From positions 1,364,001-1,428,000 of the forward strand of contig NZ_CP026103.1 of the NCBI RefSeq assembly GCF_002902945.1: a DNA stretch of 64,000 nucleotides, written 5' to 3'. Source of the stretch: Paraburkholderia caribensis (GTDB taxonomy: Bacteria > Pseudomonadota > Gammaproteobacteria > Burkholderiales > Burkholderiaceae). The notes beneath the pieces are model-generated. The model was not told where the DNA came from, made no database searches, and was given only the letters and a program-made list of their open reading frames with translations. Numbering within the stretch: position 1 is the first letter of the stretch; each line of letters opens with the position of its first letter. Shown in pieces: positions 28,337-36,315 of this stretch. Made by a program: the position numbers and the translations under genes.

Positions 28337-30730
28337 ATGAGCATGGACAGCGAAAGCGAGGCTCCCGAATCCAGTTCGGCGAGCCTTGAAACGGCCCTTG
28401 AGCCGGCCCTTCCCCAAGACACCCTGATCCTGCTTCCCGTCCGGAACACCGTGCTGTTTCCAGGCATGGTGCTAACGTTGACGGCGGGACGCGGGCAAAG
28501 CAAGGAAGACGTTCAGGCAGCCATCAAGCGCCAGCAGCCCTTGGGCGTCGTGCTGCAACGTGATCCGCACATGCAGGACCCGCCCTTCGAGGGCCTGAAC
28601 ACAATCGGCACTGTGGCGAACGTATTGCGCTATGTCACGAGTCCGGACGACGGCGCGCATCACCTGATCTGCCAGGGCGTCGAACGCTTCCGCCTGATCG
28701 CGCCAGTCACCGGACCCGACTACCGGGCGGCCCGCGTGGAGTTCCTGCCCGACAAGGAAACCGATGATCCCGCCGTCGCCGCGCGAGCGCTGGTGCTCAA
28801 GGAGCGCGCGGGCGAAATGATCGGCCTGCTGCCCAATGCCGGCGGCGAACTGGTAAAGGCGCTGGATGCGATCAATTCACCCGGGTTGCTGGCCGACACG
28901 CTGGCGGGCCTGATCGAGATCCCGCTCGAAACCAGGCAGGCGATTCTGGAAACCCTCGAATTATGCAAGCGCCTCGACAAGGTGCTTGACGCGGTCGCCG
29001 GACGTATCGAAGTCCTTCGTCTGTCGCGCGAGATCGGTGATCAGACGCGTAGCCGCATCGACAAGCGCCAGCGCGAGATGATGCTTCGCGAGCAATTGAG
29101 GACCATCCAACACGAGTTGGGCGATGACGCGGAAGGCCAGGAGGAAGCGCGCAAGCTGGCCGGGGCGATTACAGCTGCCAGCATGCCGCCCGATGTCGAG
29201 ACCCATGCCCGTAGGGAACTCGCGCGGCTTGAACGGATGCCGGAGGCTTCGTCCGAATACTCGATCAGTGTGAGCTACCTGGAATGGCTGACCGAACTGC
29301 CCTGGCAGCTTCCACCCGAAGCACCCATCGACATCGCACAGGCGCGGCACATCCTGGATGATGCGCATTTTGGCCTCGACAAAGTCAAGCGCCGCATTCT
29401 CGAATACCTGGGTGTCAGAAAGCTCAACCCGCACGGCAAGGCGCCTATTCTGTGCTTTCTGGGGCCGCCGGGCGTGGGGAAGACCTCGCTTGGCCAGAGC
29501 ATCGCCCGGGCGCTGGAACGGCCCTTCGTGCGCGTGAGTCTCGGTGGGGTGCACGATGAGGCGGAAATTCGCGGCCATCGGCGCACCTATATCGGCGCGA
29601 TGCCGGGCAATATCATCCAGGCCATCCGCAAGGCTGGCGCGCGCAATTGCGTAATGCTGCTGGACGAACTCGACAAGCTCGGTCAAGGCGCGCATGGCGA
29701 CCCTGCCGCAGCCATGCTCGAGGTGCTGGACCCCGAACAGAATGCCTCTTTCAGGGACAACTACCTGGGCGTGCCGTTCGATCTGTCCGCCGTCGTGTTC
29801 GTTGCCACCGCCAACCAGCCGGAGGGCATTCCCGGCCCGTTGAAGGACCGCATGGAGGTGCTGGATCTGCCGGGATACACGGAGGCCGAGAAGTTCGAAA
29901 TCGCACGGCGCTTCCTGGTTCCGCGTCAGCTCGAAGCCTGTGGTCTCACGCCGGCGCAATGTGATCTGAGCGACGAGGCTTTGCGGTCCATCATTCGCGA
30001 TTACACTCGCGAAGCGGGTGTGCGCAGCCTGGAGCGGCAAATTGGCGCTGTATTCCGGCATGTCGCATTACGCGTGGCGGAAGACGCAGCCACCCGCGCA
30101 AAGATCGAACCCGACGATCTGTCGTCGATACTGGGACATCACCGCTTCGAGAACGAGGTGGCGATGCGCACCAGCATGCCGGGCGTGGTAACAGGACTGG
30201 CGTGGACACCCGTTGGCGGCGATCTGCTCTTCATTGAAGCGAGCAGTACGCCAGGCGGAGGCAGGCTGGTCTTGACCGGTCAATTGGGCGATGTAATGAA
30301 GGAAAGCGCACAAGCCGCGCTGACGTTGGTCAAATCGCGTTGCGACGCGCTTCATATCGACTGCGCAGGCTTCGAAAAGCGTGACATTCATGTTCACGTG
30401 CCGGCCGGTGCGGTGCCCAAGGATGGCCCCAGTGCCGGCGTGGCAATATTCATTGCGATCGCATCGCTGCTGATGGGACAGGCCGTGCGCAGCGACTGCG
30501 CCGTGACGGGCGAGATCAGCCTGAGGGGCGTCGTGTTGCCCGTCGGTGGGATCAAGGAAAAGGTTCTGGCCGCCTTGCGCGGAGGCATCAAAACGGTTTT
30601 GCTACCCGCGCGCAACGCCGCGGACATCGAGGACATTCCCGCCGATGCACGCAGTCAATTGCGCTTCGTGCTGCTGGAGAATGTCGATGACGCCGTGCGC
30701 GAGATCATTGAGACCCGACCGGTCCCCTGA
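28337..30730 (+). CDS. lon: Lon protease (ATP-dependent, stress-island copy)
   Basis: 797 residues, full family length. Order: LonN substrate domain (about 28-225, LPVRNTVLFPGMVLTL), helical linker, AAA+ module with Walker A GPPGVGKTSLGQSIA near 375 and VMLLDELDKLG, then the protease domain with catalytic Ser in PKDGPSAGVAIF (about 699) and Lys in GGIKEKVLAALRGG (about 742). Divergences such as LGGVHDEAEIRGHRRTYIGAMPG are normal. Its N-terminus and placement next to hsp20 suggest a second, stress-linked Lon, not the housekeeping copy, which is usually next to clpX. Degrades damaged proteins in the cytosol. Confidence 0.92.
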   Translation: MSMDSESEAPESSSASLETALEPALPQDTLILLPVRNTVLFPGMVLTLTAGRGQSKEDVQAAIKRQQPLGVVLQRDPHMQDPPFEGLNTIGTVANVLRYVTSPDDGAHHLICQGVERFRLIAPVTGPDYRAARVEFLPDKETDDPAVAARALVLKERAGEMIGLLPNAGGELVKALDAINSPGLLADTLAGLIEIPLETRQAILETLELCKRLDKVLDAVAGRIEVLRLSREIGDQTRSRIDKRQREMMLREQLRTIQHELGDDAEGQEEARKLAGAITAASMPPDVETHARRELARLERMPEASSEYSISVSYLEWLTELPWQLPPEAPIDIAQARHILDDAHFGLDKVKRRILEYLGVRKLNPHGKAPILCFLGPPGVGKTSLGQSIARALERPFVRVSLGGVHDEAEIRGHRRTYIGAMPGNIIQAIRKAGARNCVMLLDELDKLGQGAHGDPAAAMLEVLDPEQNASFRDNYLGVPFDLSAVVFVATANQPEGIPGPLKDRMEVLDLPGYTEAEKFEIARRFLVPRQLEACGLTPAQCDLSDEALRSIIRDYTREAGVRSLERQIGAVFRHVALRVAEDAATRAKIEPDDLSSILGHHRFENEVAMRTSMPGVVTGLAWTPVGGDLLFIEASSTPGGGRLVLTGQLGDVMKESAQAALTLVKSRCDALHIDCAGFEKRDIHVHVPAGAVPKDGPSAGVAIFIAIASLLMGQAVRSDCAVTGEISLRGVVLPVGGIKEKVLAALRGGIKTVLLPARNAADIEDIPADARSQLRFVLLENVDDAVREIIETRPVP

Positions 30731-30752
30731 CGTCTACCGCTCACGGTGAAGG

Positions 30753-31811
30753 TTACTCATCTTGAGGATCTCCTTTGAGAGCGCCGATGTTCAATGAACC
30801 ATCGGCACGTGGTTCATTGAACATCGACGCAGCAACAGGCACGCTCGCGACATCGTCGCCCGTTTCAGGGTGGCGGTCAGCAAGCGCTTCGAGCATCGTC
30901 GCCGATGGAATAAAGAAGAGACCGCCCGTCATCGCGTGACTGTAGTCGAGCAAACGGTCGTAGTTGCCGGGTGGACGTCCTACGAACATGTTTTCCAGCA
31001 TCTGCTCGATGGGCGCCGGCGAGCGCGCATAGCCGATAAAGTACGTCCCGAACTCGCCGGCACCGGGCCGGCCGAACGCCATGTTGTGTCGCAGGATCTT
31101 CACCTCCTTGCCGTTCTCGTCGAGCGTGGTGAGGGAACTGTGCGAACAGGACGGCTTCACTGATGGATCGAGTTCAACATCCGAAAGCTTCTTGCGGCCA
31201 ATGATGCGCTCCTGATCCTCGACGGAGAGCGCGTTCCAGCCCGCCATATCATGCAGGTACTTCTGCACGATCACGAAGCTGCCGCCTTCGAACGAAGCGT
31301 CTTCATCGCCTATCGTCGTGAAGTCGACGGCCTCACGGCCACGCGGGTTCTCGGTGCCATCGACAAAGCCGACGATGTCGCGCAGGTCGAAATACCTGAA
31401 GCCATGTACCTCGTCGACGACCTTGACGGCAGCGCCGAGTGCGTCGAGCAATAACGTGGCAAGTTCAGAGCAAAGGTCCATGTGATCCGCGCGAATATGC
31501 AACAGGATGTCGCCGGGCGTGGCCACCGCGTGACGATTGCCCGAAATGATTTCGCGAAATGGATGGAGGCTGGCAGGACGCGGCGCACCGAATAGCACGT
31601 CCCATGCATCCGAACCGAAGCCGCATACACAAGACAGATCACCCGTGGGCACGCGTGTGCCCACCGAGCGTACCAGGGCAGCAATGTCCCCGCACCAACT
31701 GCGGACCGCGTCCGCTGCTTCCCGGCCAGCAGAAAGCGTCGCGGTTATGAAGATCGCGCTGCGGGTAATGGGGTGACAAACGGCTTGCGGTTCGGTGGCG
31801 CTATTTGACAT
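30753..31811 (-). CDS. DyP-type haem peroxidase with encapsulin-cargo-like tail
   Basis: About 352 residues if started at MSNSATEPQAVCHPI (31811); an ATG 23 codons upstream (31880) is also possible, and neither has a strong SD. Seen: the family motif GFVDGTENPRG near residue 148, the proximal His in LRHNMAFGRPGAGEFGTYFIG, and FIPSATMLEALADR. It oxidises phenols and dyes with hydrogen peroxide. The C-terminus, after a flexible stretch, is PRADGSLNIGALKGDPQDE, which matches the cargo-loading peptide (consensus like GSLxIGSLKG) that places DyP inside encapsulin shells. No encapsulin gene is in the window. Convergent with lon, 22 bp apart. Confidence 0.88.
   Translation of the reverse strand: MSNSATEPQAVCHPITRSAIFITATLSAGREAADAVRSWCGDIAALVRSVGTRVPTGDLSCVCGFGSDAWDVLFGAPRPASLHPFREIISGNRHAVATPGDILLHIRADHMDLCSELATLLLDALGAAVKVVDEVHGFRYFDLRDIVGFVDGTENPRGREAVDFTTIGDEDASFEGGSFVIVQKYLHDMAGWNALSVEDQERIIGRKKLSDVELDPSVKPSCSHSSLTTLDENGKEVKILRHNMAFGRPGAGEFGTYFIGYARSPAPIEQMLENMFVGRPPGNYDRLLDYSHAMTGGLFFIPSATMLEALADRHPETGDDVASVPVAASMFNEPRADGSLNIGALKGDPQDE
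30786..30825. repeat. Perfect 15-bp inverted repeat inside the 3' end of the dyp gene
   Basis: GATGTTCAATGAACC and GGTTCATTGAACATC are separated by ten bases. On the dyp strand they encode MFNEPRADGSLNI, the start of the cargo-like tail. It lies 55 bp past the lon stop, so it could fold in both converging transcripts and act as a shared terminator or stabiliser. No T-run follows on either strand. Confidence 0.65.
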
Positions 31812-32162
31812 CGCATTCAATATTGTTAGGTATCCGTATTTCGCTTCGTGACCGTTTTTCCCTGCTTCGGAAAGCCGCATCTTTCTAAGGAGAAAGCAGC
31901 GCTATCTTCACACGGCATATCACCGAACATATCTGCATCGACATGTTCCGAACAGCCTTCCTCATCCGATATTTAACATCGGGTGATCTCTGCAAACGCC
32001 GACGCGCACGGGGCGGATAGCGCCAGGTCTCGGACCGCCTTTCTGTTGATACTTCATATCGGGTTCGGCCCCTTTTGATTCTCCCGCCACGTCGCTATGA
32101 TCGATGTAACCAACTTGTCCCCCATTTGTCGGCCAAAGGCGGAAGATGAAAGACCCGGTGTC
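31812..32162. other. Intergenic region between dyp and LysR
   Basis: About 350 bp between divergent genes. It contains AT-rich stretches and a short imperfect palindrome around 31963-31985 (CCGAT..ATCGG). No gene is seen. It probably holds both promoters, but none is clear enough to place. Confidence 0.35.
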
Positions 32163-33671
32163 ATGAACCTGCTGGAAGCGATGCGCATTTACGTCAGGGT
32201 CGTCGAGCGCGGAAGCATCTCCCGAGCGGCCAGGGACCTCAATATTGGACAGCCAGCGGCGAGCGAGCGCATCGAGCGACTCGAGAGATTTCTCGGCTGT
32301 CGCCTGTTGCTCCGGAGTGCAAGAGCTTTCAGTTGCACGCCCGAGGGTCTGGATTTCTATGAACGCAGTAAAAAAATCCTGCACGACGTAGAGCAGGCTA
32401 TTGCCGAAGTTTCTAACGACCAGCAGGCCCTCAACGGAACAATTCGGGTGGCAGCACCTCACTGCTTCGGCGAGACAATTGTGCCCGAGGCATTGAAGCT
32501 CGTTCGCGCCGCCTATCCTCAACTTAAGCTGGACCTGGTCCTGAACGACCGGATAGTCGACCTCGTCACTGAGGGAGTGGACATTTCGTTTCGTCTGGGA
32601 CAGCTCGGAGACGGCGCGTTCATAGCGTGCGAACTTGGTAGCGTTGGCCGGATGCTCGTTGCCTCGCCCAGCTATCTTGCGCAACACGGGCCAATTCGCA
32701 AGCCGACTGATCTGGTAAAACACCCGTTCATTCGGGTTCAGAGCATGTTCAATTCGGAACAGTTACCCCTTACGCAAGTACAAAGCGTCGTGGAAAGCGT
32801 CCCGATTCGCACATCGATCAAGACCAGCCACTGGCGGCCAATGTACGAAATGATCGTGTCAGGCGTGGGTATTGGCGTGGTGGAAGAACCAGCTTGCGTC
32901 GACGCGCTCGTAGAAGGTCGGCTGGTTCGCATATTGCCGGACTTCGATATTCCTCCTTTCGATCTGCATATCCTGACTCAAACACAGCGCCCGTTGCCGC
33001 CACGGGTACGGATGATTGTGACGAAGTTGCGAGAGCGCACCCCGGAAATTCTCCGGACCGTACGCATCGCGATCGATGGTCACCATTGCCGATATATCGA
33101 ATCGTCAAAGGATATAGCGGCCGTTCAGGAAAATTCACTATCCTTGGATAATCGCTTCAACGGCGCAAGGAGCTGCCCAGTGTCTCAACACTTGATCATC
33201 GCGGTCTTCGACAGTGTTGAAACCGCGGAGAAAGCAAGCCGCGATTTCAAAGAGTGCGAAGACAAAGACGACGGCTTCAAGGTGGAGAGTGGTATGCTGG
33301 TCCGGAAGGACGCAGCGGGCAACGTCACTATGCTCGAAAAGCACACGCGGTCACTCTGGGGCACTGTCATCGGTGCAATGACTGGAGCGCTCTTCGGAAT
33401 GCTGGGCGGACCAGCAACGGCAATCCTGGGCATCACCGTCGGCACGGCGGGCGGGCTGGCTGAGCATACAATCAGAGACGTCCTCGACGACGAAACGATA
33501 GAAGCAATATCTGAGAAACTCAGACCTGACACAGTCGCGCTGATCGTGGAGGCCCAGGAAACTTCCCCGTACGAAGTCGACAACATCGTACGAGGCTATG
33601 ACGGGACGTCTTTCGCAAGGAATTTTCCTGACTGGAAGCGCAGCTTCCGCTTGAGGCGAGGAAGGACATGA
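32163..33671 (+). CDS. LysR-family regulator, paralogue 2, open without a stop into a DUF1269 protein
   Basis: The LysR part starts at MNLLEAMRIYVRVVERGSIS and has the HTH (SISRAARDLNIGQPAASERIERLERFLG) and ligand domain (TIRVAAPHCFGETIVPEAL, VDLVTEGVDISFRLG), closely matching the LysR gene at 26683. In that paralogue the frame stops about ten codons after the last shared block; here it continues through some 40 unrelated codons straight into a DUF1269 domain, giving 503 residues with no stop. Translation probably ends up as two proteins, because a GTG with a strong SD begins the second domain, but a fused regulator with a membrane-associated tail is also possible. Divergent from dyp. Confidence 0.75.
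   Translation: MNLLEAMRIYVRVVERGSISRAARDLNIGQPAASERIERLERFLGCRLLLRSARAFSCTPEGLDFYERSKKILHDVEQAIAEVSNDQQALNGTIRVAAPHCFGETIVPEALKLVRAAYPQLKLDLVLNDRIVDLVTEGVDISFRLGQLGDGAFIACELGSVGRMLVASPSYLAQHGPIRKPTDLVKHPFIRVQSMFNSEQLPLTQVQSVVESVPIRTSIKTSHWRPMYEMIVSGVGIGVVEEPACVDALVEGRLVRILPDFDIPPFDLHILTQTQRPLPPRVRMIVTKLRERTPEILRTVRIAIDGHHCRYIESSKDIAAVQENSLSLDNRFNGARSCPVSQHLIIAVFDSVETAEKASRDFKECEDKDDGFKVESGMLVRKDAAGNVTMLEKHTRSLWGTVIGAMTGALFGMLGGPATAILGITVGTAGGLAEHTIRDVLDDETIEAISEKLRPDTVALIVEAQETSPYEVDNIVRGYDGTSFARNFPDWKRSFRLRRGRT
33180..33671 (+). CDS. DUF1269-family membrane-associated protein (internal start in the LysR frame)
   Basis: 163 residues if begun at GTG 33180, with AAGGAG seven bases upstream. 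The sequence opens SQHLIIAVFDSVETAEKASRDF and has a glycine-rich hydrophobic hairpin (LWGTVIGAMTGALFGMLGGPATAILGITVGTAGG), typical of DUF1269 proteins, which are small stress-linked membrane-associated proteins of unknown function. It shares its reading frame with the upstream LysR gene and overlaps the SnoaL-like gene by four bases (ATGA), so all three are translated from one message. Confidence 0.75.
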   Translation: MSQHLIIAVFDSVETAEKASRDFKECEDKDDGFKVESGMLVRKDAAGNVTMLEKHTRSLWGTVIGAMTGALFGMLGGPATAILGITVGTAGGLAEHTIRDVLDDETIEAISEKLRPDTVALIVEAQETSPYEVDNIVRGYDGTSFARNFPDWKRSFRLRRGRT

Positions 33672-34114
33672 GCCAAAACATCAGTGAAGACATGGTTCGC
33701 ACGACAATTGAAGCGTTCTACCGGGCGTTTGCCGCGAAAGACGTCGCGTTGCTGCGACAGGTCGTCACCCCGGATTGGCAATACATTCCGGAATCACCGG
33801 GCGCGAAGCCGGGAGCCGATCAGATGGCAGACGCATTCGCGCGAATGGCCATTGCGCTTCCTGACATGGAAATTACCATTCTCGATCTATTGACTCATGG
33901 TGACCGAGTTGGTGTTCGCGCGGAAGTCACTGGTACCCAATCCGGTGAGTTGCTTGGCATCGCGCCGAGTGCCGTCCAGATCAAATTTGCCATTCATTCT
34001 TTCCATGAGTTGCGCGGACCTTTGATTGCGAAAACATGGCATCTCGAAGACTGGTTTTCGGTTTTTCGCCAGATTGGGCAGCTACCCAGAAATCTCGATC
34101 ATCATCCGATCTGA
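33668..34114 (+). CDS. SnoaL-like/ester cyclase-family protein
   Basis: 148 residues. The opening FYRAFAAKDVALLRQVVTPDWQYIP and the later ITILDLLTHGDRVGVRAEVTGTQSGELLGIAPS are the NTF2-like fold of the SnoaL group. These proteins bind or cyclise small hydrophobic molecules; many have no known reaction. It overlaps the DUF1269 frame by ATGA, so it is translationally coupled to it. The SD would be GAGGAAGGAC within the upstream gene. Confidence 0.8.
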   Translation: MSQNISEDMVRTTIEAFYRAFAAKDVALLRQVVTPDWQYIPESPGAKPGADQMADAFARMAIALPDMEITILDLLTHGDRVGVRAEVTGTQSGELLGIAPSAVQIKFAIHSFHELRGPLIAKTWHLEDWFSVFRQIGQLPRNLDHHPI

Positions 34115-34220
34115 TACGTCATCCTTCGCTAACTACCCGGCGCCCACGCACGCCGGACAAAAATGCCGTGATGCGCCAGCCGCACGCTTGCGACTTGCCT
34201 TGAGTCGGTCAAACACGATC

Positions 34221-34418
34221 TCATGCGCCGAGTTCCTGGAACGCATGACCATTGTTTTTCAGGTCGGCCAGAATACCCGGCGTGAGTTCGCTCTCCCACA
34301 CATGCCCCTCAAATTGCCACTCTTGTGGATTCGCGAGATCAGCCAGCCCTGCTCCATTGCGTACATAAAGTCCAAGCGTTGGCTTCTCAAGATTGATGTA
34401 GAAATCAAATTCTTGCAT
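34221..34418 (-). CDS. Small hypothetical protein
   Basis: 65 residues from MQEFDFYINLEKPTLGLYVR. The start is chosen at 34418 because GGAG lies nine bases upstream; an in-frame ATG five codons earlier lacks one. The body (LYVRNGAGLADLANPQEWQFEGHVWESELTPGILADLKNNGHAFQELGA) has no membrane segment. I do not recognise a named family; similar short proteins occur in Burkholderia. Confidence 0.6.
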   Translation of the reverse strand: MQEFDFYINLEKPTLGLYVRNGAGLADLANPQEWQFEGHVWESELTPGILADLKNNGHAFQELGA

Positions 34419-34461
34419 GTTTGAAAACTCCATCGGGTCGATCGTCAAGCAGCCAGCCTGA

Positions 34462-34605
34462 CTAATGATGCATCGCCGCAACAATCAGAAGATGAAAGGG
34501 CAAGACCAGCAGTGCTGTGCCGGCTACACCTAGCAGCCATAGTGCGATGAACCATAGCATGCGCCTACCAAACGTAGCGTCGGGACCATCGTCTACTTTC
34601 AACAT
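34462..34605 (-). CDS. Small single-pass membrane protein
   Basis: A 47-codon frame, MLKVDDGPDATFGRRMLWFI then ALWLLGVAGTALLVLPFHLL and a short end, with GGGAGG five bases before the ATG. It has one strong hydrophobic helix after a GRR stop-transfer-like pair. The RRxLWxxALWxxGV pattern recalls the small DUF2474 proteins associated with bd oxidases, but that is a weak likeness. It is just upstream of and co-directional with the 65-residue gene. Confidence 0.55.
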   Translation of the reverse strand: MLKVDDGPDATFGRRMLWFIALWLLGVAGTALLVLPFHLLIVAAMHH

Positions 34606-34724
34606 AGAATCCTCCCGTCATTGATGATCATGCATAGCATAGGTCATCATTCTGGTGTGTCACTTCCGATTGCAGATATCGGAGAACAAATAAGCCCGGA
34701 ATTGTCTCTGTATGGCGCCTACCG

Positions 34725-35027
34725 ATGGATTCAAGCACCTCTTTCCCCGGCGGTTTTCTAATCACGGTCCGACCGGAGCGCAACACCTATGGCGCGTGGA
34801 TCGCGCGTTTAAATATTAGCAGTAGTGGCCAGACGGTTCTCGAGGCCCGTCCTCAAACGATTCAACCCGAATGGACAACCGAGGACGAGGCAATCCGGGA
34901 TGCGATCGAGTGGGGACGTCGATACATCGACCGCGAATTCGGGCAGCAGCAACCTCGATCATGGGTGGTGGTCCGCTCGCGCGCTGAGCAGTGGTTCCAG
35001 GGAGTCGAAGACAGAAAGGACCACTGA
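34725..35027 (+). CDS. Hypothetical protein
   Basis: 100 residues, MDSSTSFPGGFLITVRPERN at the start, then YGAWIARLNI, TTEDEAIRDAIEWGRRYIDREFG. The pattern resembles small cytosolic Burkholderia proteins of unknown function with an alternating beta region and an acidic helix. No signal peptide or membrane segment. No function can be assigned. Confidence 0.55.
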   Translation: MDSSTSFPGGFLITVRPERNTYGAWIARLNISSSGQTVLEARPQTIQPEWTTEDEAIRDAIEWGRRYIDREFGQQQPRSWVVVRSRAEQWFQGVEDRKDH

Positions 35028-35092
35028 TGCGGCCATCGCGCGACGACGCGGCGCTCATTCGCGGACAGGGCCACGACGGCACTCGCCAACGC

Positions 35093-35473
35093 TTATTTGC
35101 CTGTGTCTCGCATCTCTTGCTCGTCCACCGTCAAGACAGCCTCCGGGACGGCCTCGAGCCGCTCAAGCGGTATCGGCTCGCCGCTCTCATCAGAAATGCC
35201 GTATGTTCCATCCTCAATTTTCTGCAGCGCGCGTTCTATGTCACTAATCCGTTGATCGTTCGCGTTACGCAATCCTTGGTTGATCTCTTTCTGGGCCATT
35301 GCCTGAGCCGCGTCCTCGAACTCCTCGGCTTCGCTGCCGTGCTGCTCTTGATCTGAAACTTCGTTTGCGATCGTACTCTCCTCTCTGCCCAGCAACGTCG
35401 CCCGTAACGCAACCAGGCGGCTCTGCTGCCGTGCAAGAAATTCTTTGCTTAGTGTCACTTTCTGAGCCGACAT
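35093..35473 (-). CDS. DksA/TraR-like protein without zinc-binding cysteines
   Basis: 126 residues from MSAQKVTLSKEFLARQQSRL, with GGAGGG upstream of 35473. The coiled-coil (DQEQHGSEAEEFEDAAQAMAQ..) and the tail GTYGISDESGEPIPLERLEAVP line up with DksA, where the tail normally reads GTYGxCxxCGEPIP. Both cysteines are replaced (S and S), and the second pair is absent as well (TVDEQEMRD). A DksA-like protein acts in the RNA polymerase secondary channel; without zinc this one would be insensitive to oxidation or metal loss, in line with the stress context. Confidence 0.8.
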   Translation of the reverse strand: MSAQKVTLSKEFLARQQSRLVALRATLLGREESTIANEVSDQEQHGSEAEEFEDAAQAMAQKEINQGLRNANDQRISDIERALQKIEDGTYGISDESGEPIPLERLEAVPEAVLTVDEQEMRDTGK

Positions 35474-35907
35474 AACACCCTCCTGCATCGTTCGGGACGT
35501 AATACGTACGACCTGGATGGATGGGCATCCATGCGACAATAATGAACGCAGGCACTTCAGTGCGCAAGATGGCCAGGATCCGTACTTCGTCGGAGCGCCT
35601 CCTGAATTTTGCGTCCACGCATATCATATGCGCGCAAATGCCTCGCACGGGCAACGCCGATCGCGGCGCAGATGCAACGTGCGGCGATTCTGGTGTTCGG
35701 TGCGCAGAAACGCCCAAGATGGTTCGCGTGTTCGAACTGATGCGCGCCATGACGATTCTCATCGCGCGTGGAGAGTGGCCGAACCCGGAAATCCATCGGC
35801 TGACAACGAACGGGCCGCCCGAACTGATCGCCGAACTTCCCTGGCGATCCAACTGAAACATTCAAATACTGGCATCAGGCGGCGGGACTCAAACCTTCAG
35901 CGGCCGG
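35474..35907. other. Region without a supported gene, holding the second 67-bp repeat
   Basis: About 430 bp. A frame at 35521-35856 is open but has no recognisable motif and no good SD. The dispersed repeat lies near its right end. It looks like gene debris. Confidence 0.4.
35776..35842. repeat. 67-bp dispersed repeat, copy B
   Basis: Ungapped match to 14458-14524: near-identical over the first 44 bases and again over the last twelve. Both copies sit beside decayed sequence. Confidence 0.6.
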
Positions 35908-36315
35908 TTACGCCCTAGCAGCGCTTCTTTGTATCGCCACGCACTTGATTTCGGCCAGTAAACCGGGATGTGCAAGCTCCGATACCCCGATCGCCGTCCA
36001 GGCACACTTTCCACGCGGAAAAACGCGGTTCTTGACCTCGCGGAAGACCGACATGTGTACGCTCATTTGTACGTGGTAAGTCGTCATCTCGACGACGTCC
36101 TCAAACGTACAGCCTGCCGCATCGAGAAGTGTCTTTAGATTCTCCCAGCACGCGAGGAACTGTGCTTCAGGGTCGTGGATGACTTCAAGCTCACGCGTAC
36201 GCCCTACTTGCCCGGCGCAAAAGACAGTTGTTCCTACCCTGACGGCTGGCGCATAGCCTGCGCGTTCTACGATCTGCTCCATTCCATTGGGGACAATGAT
36301 TTCTCGGTCAGTCAT
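35908..36315 (-). CDS. RidA-family protein (YjgF/YER057c)
   Basis: 135 residues, MTDREIIVPNGMEQIVERAG then YAPAVRVGTTVFCAGQVGR, matching the family pattern of a strand-turn-strand before the active pocket. Middle: FLACWENLKTLLDAAGCTFEDVVEMTTYHV. Near the C-terminus RGKCAWTAIGVSELAHPGLLAEIKCVA carries the position of the family's key arginine, here replaced by the residues SELAHPG, so 2-aminoacrylate deaminase activity is uncertain. These proteins detoxify reactive enamines. It stands alone. Confidence 0.82.
   Translation of the reverse strand: MTDREIIVPNGMEQIVERAGYAPAVRVGTTVFCAGQVGRTRELEVIHDPEAQFLACWENLKTLLDAAGCTFEDVVEMTTYHVQMSVHMSVFREVKNRVFPRGKCAWTAIGVSELAHPGLLAEIKCVAIQRSAARA

Noticed and set aside
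35521..35856. 111-codon open frame containing the 67-bp repeat
   Set aside because: No SD and no recognisable domain; a minus-strand frame over the same bases looks equally plausible, so neither is called.
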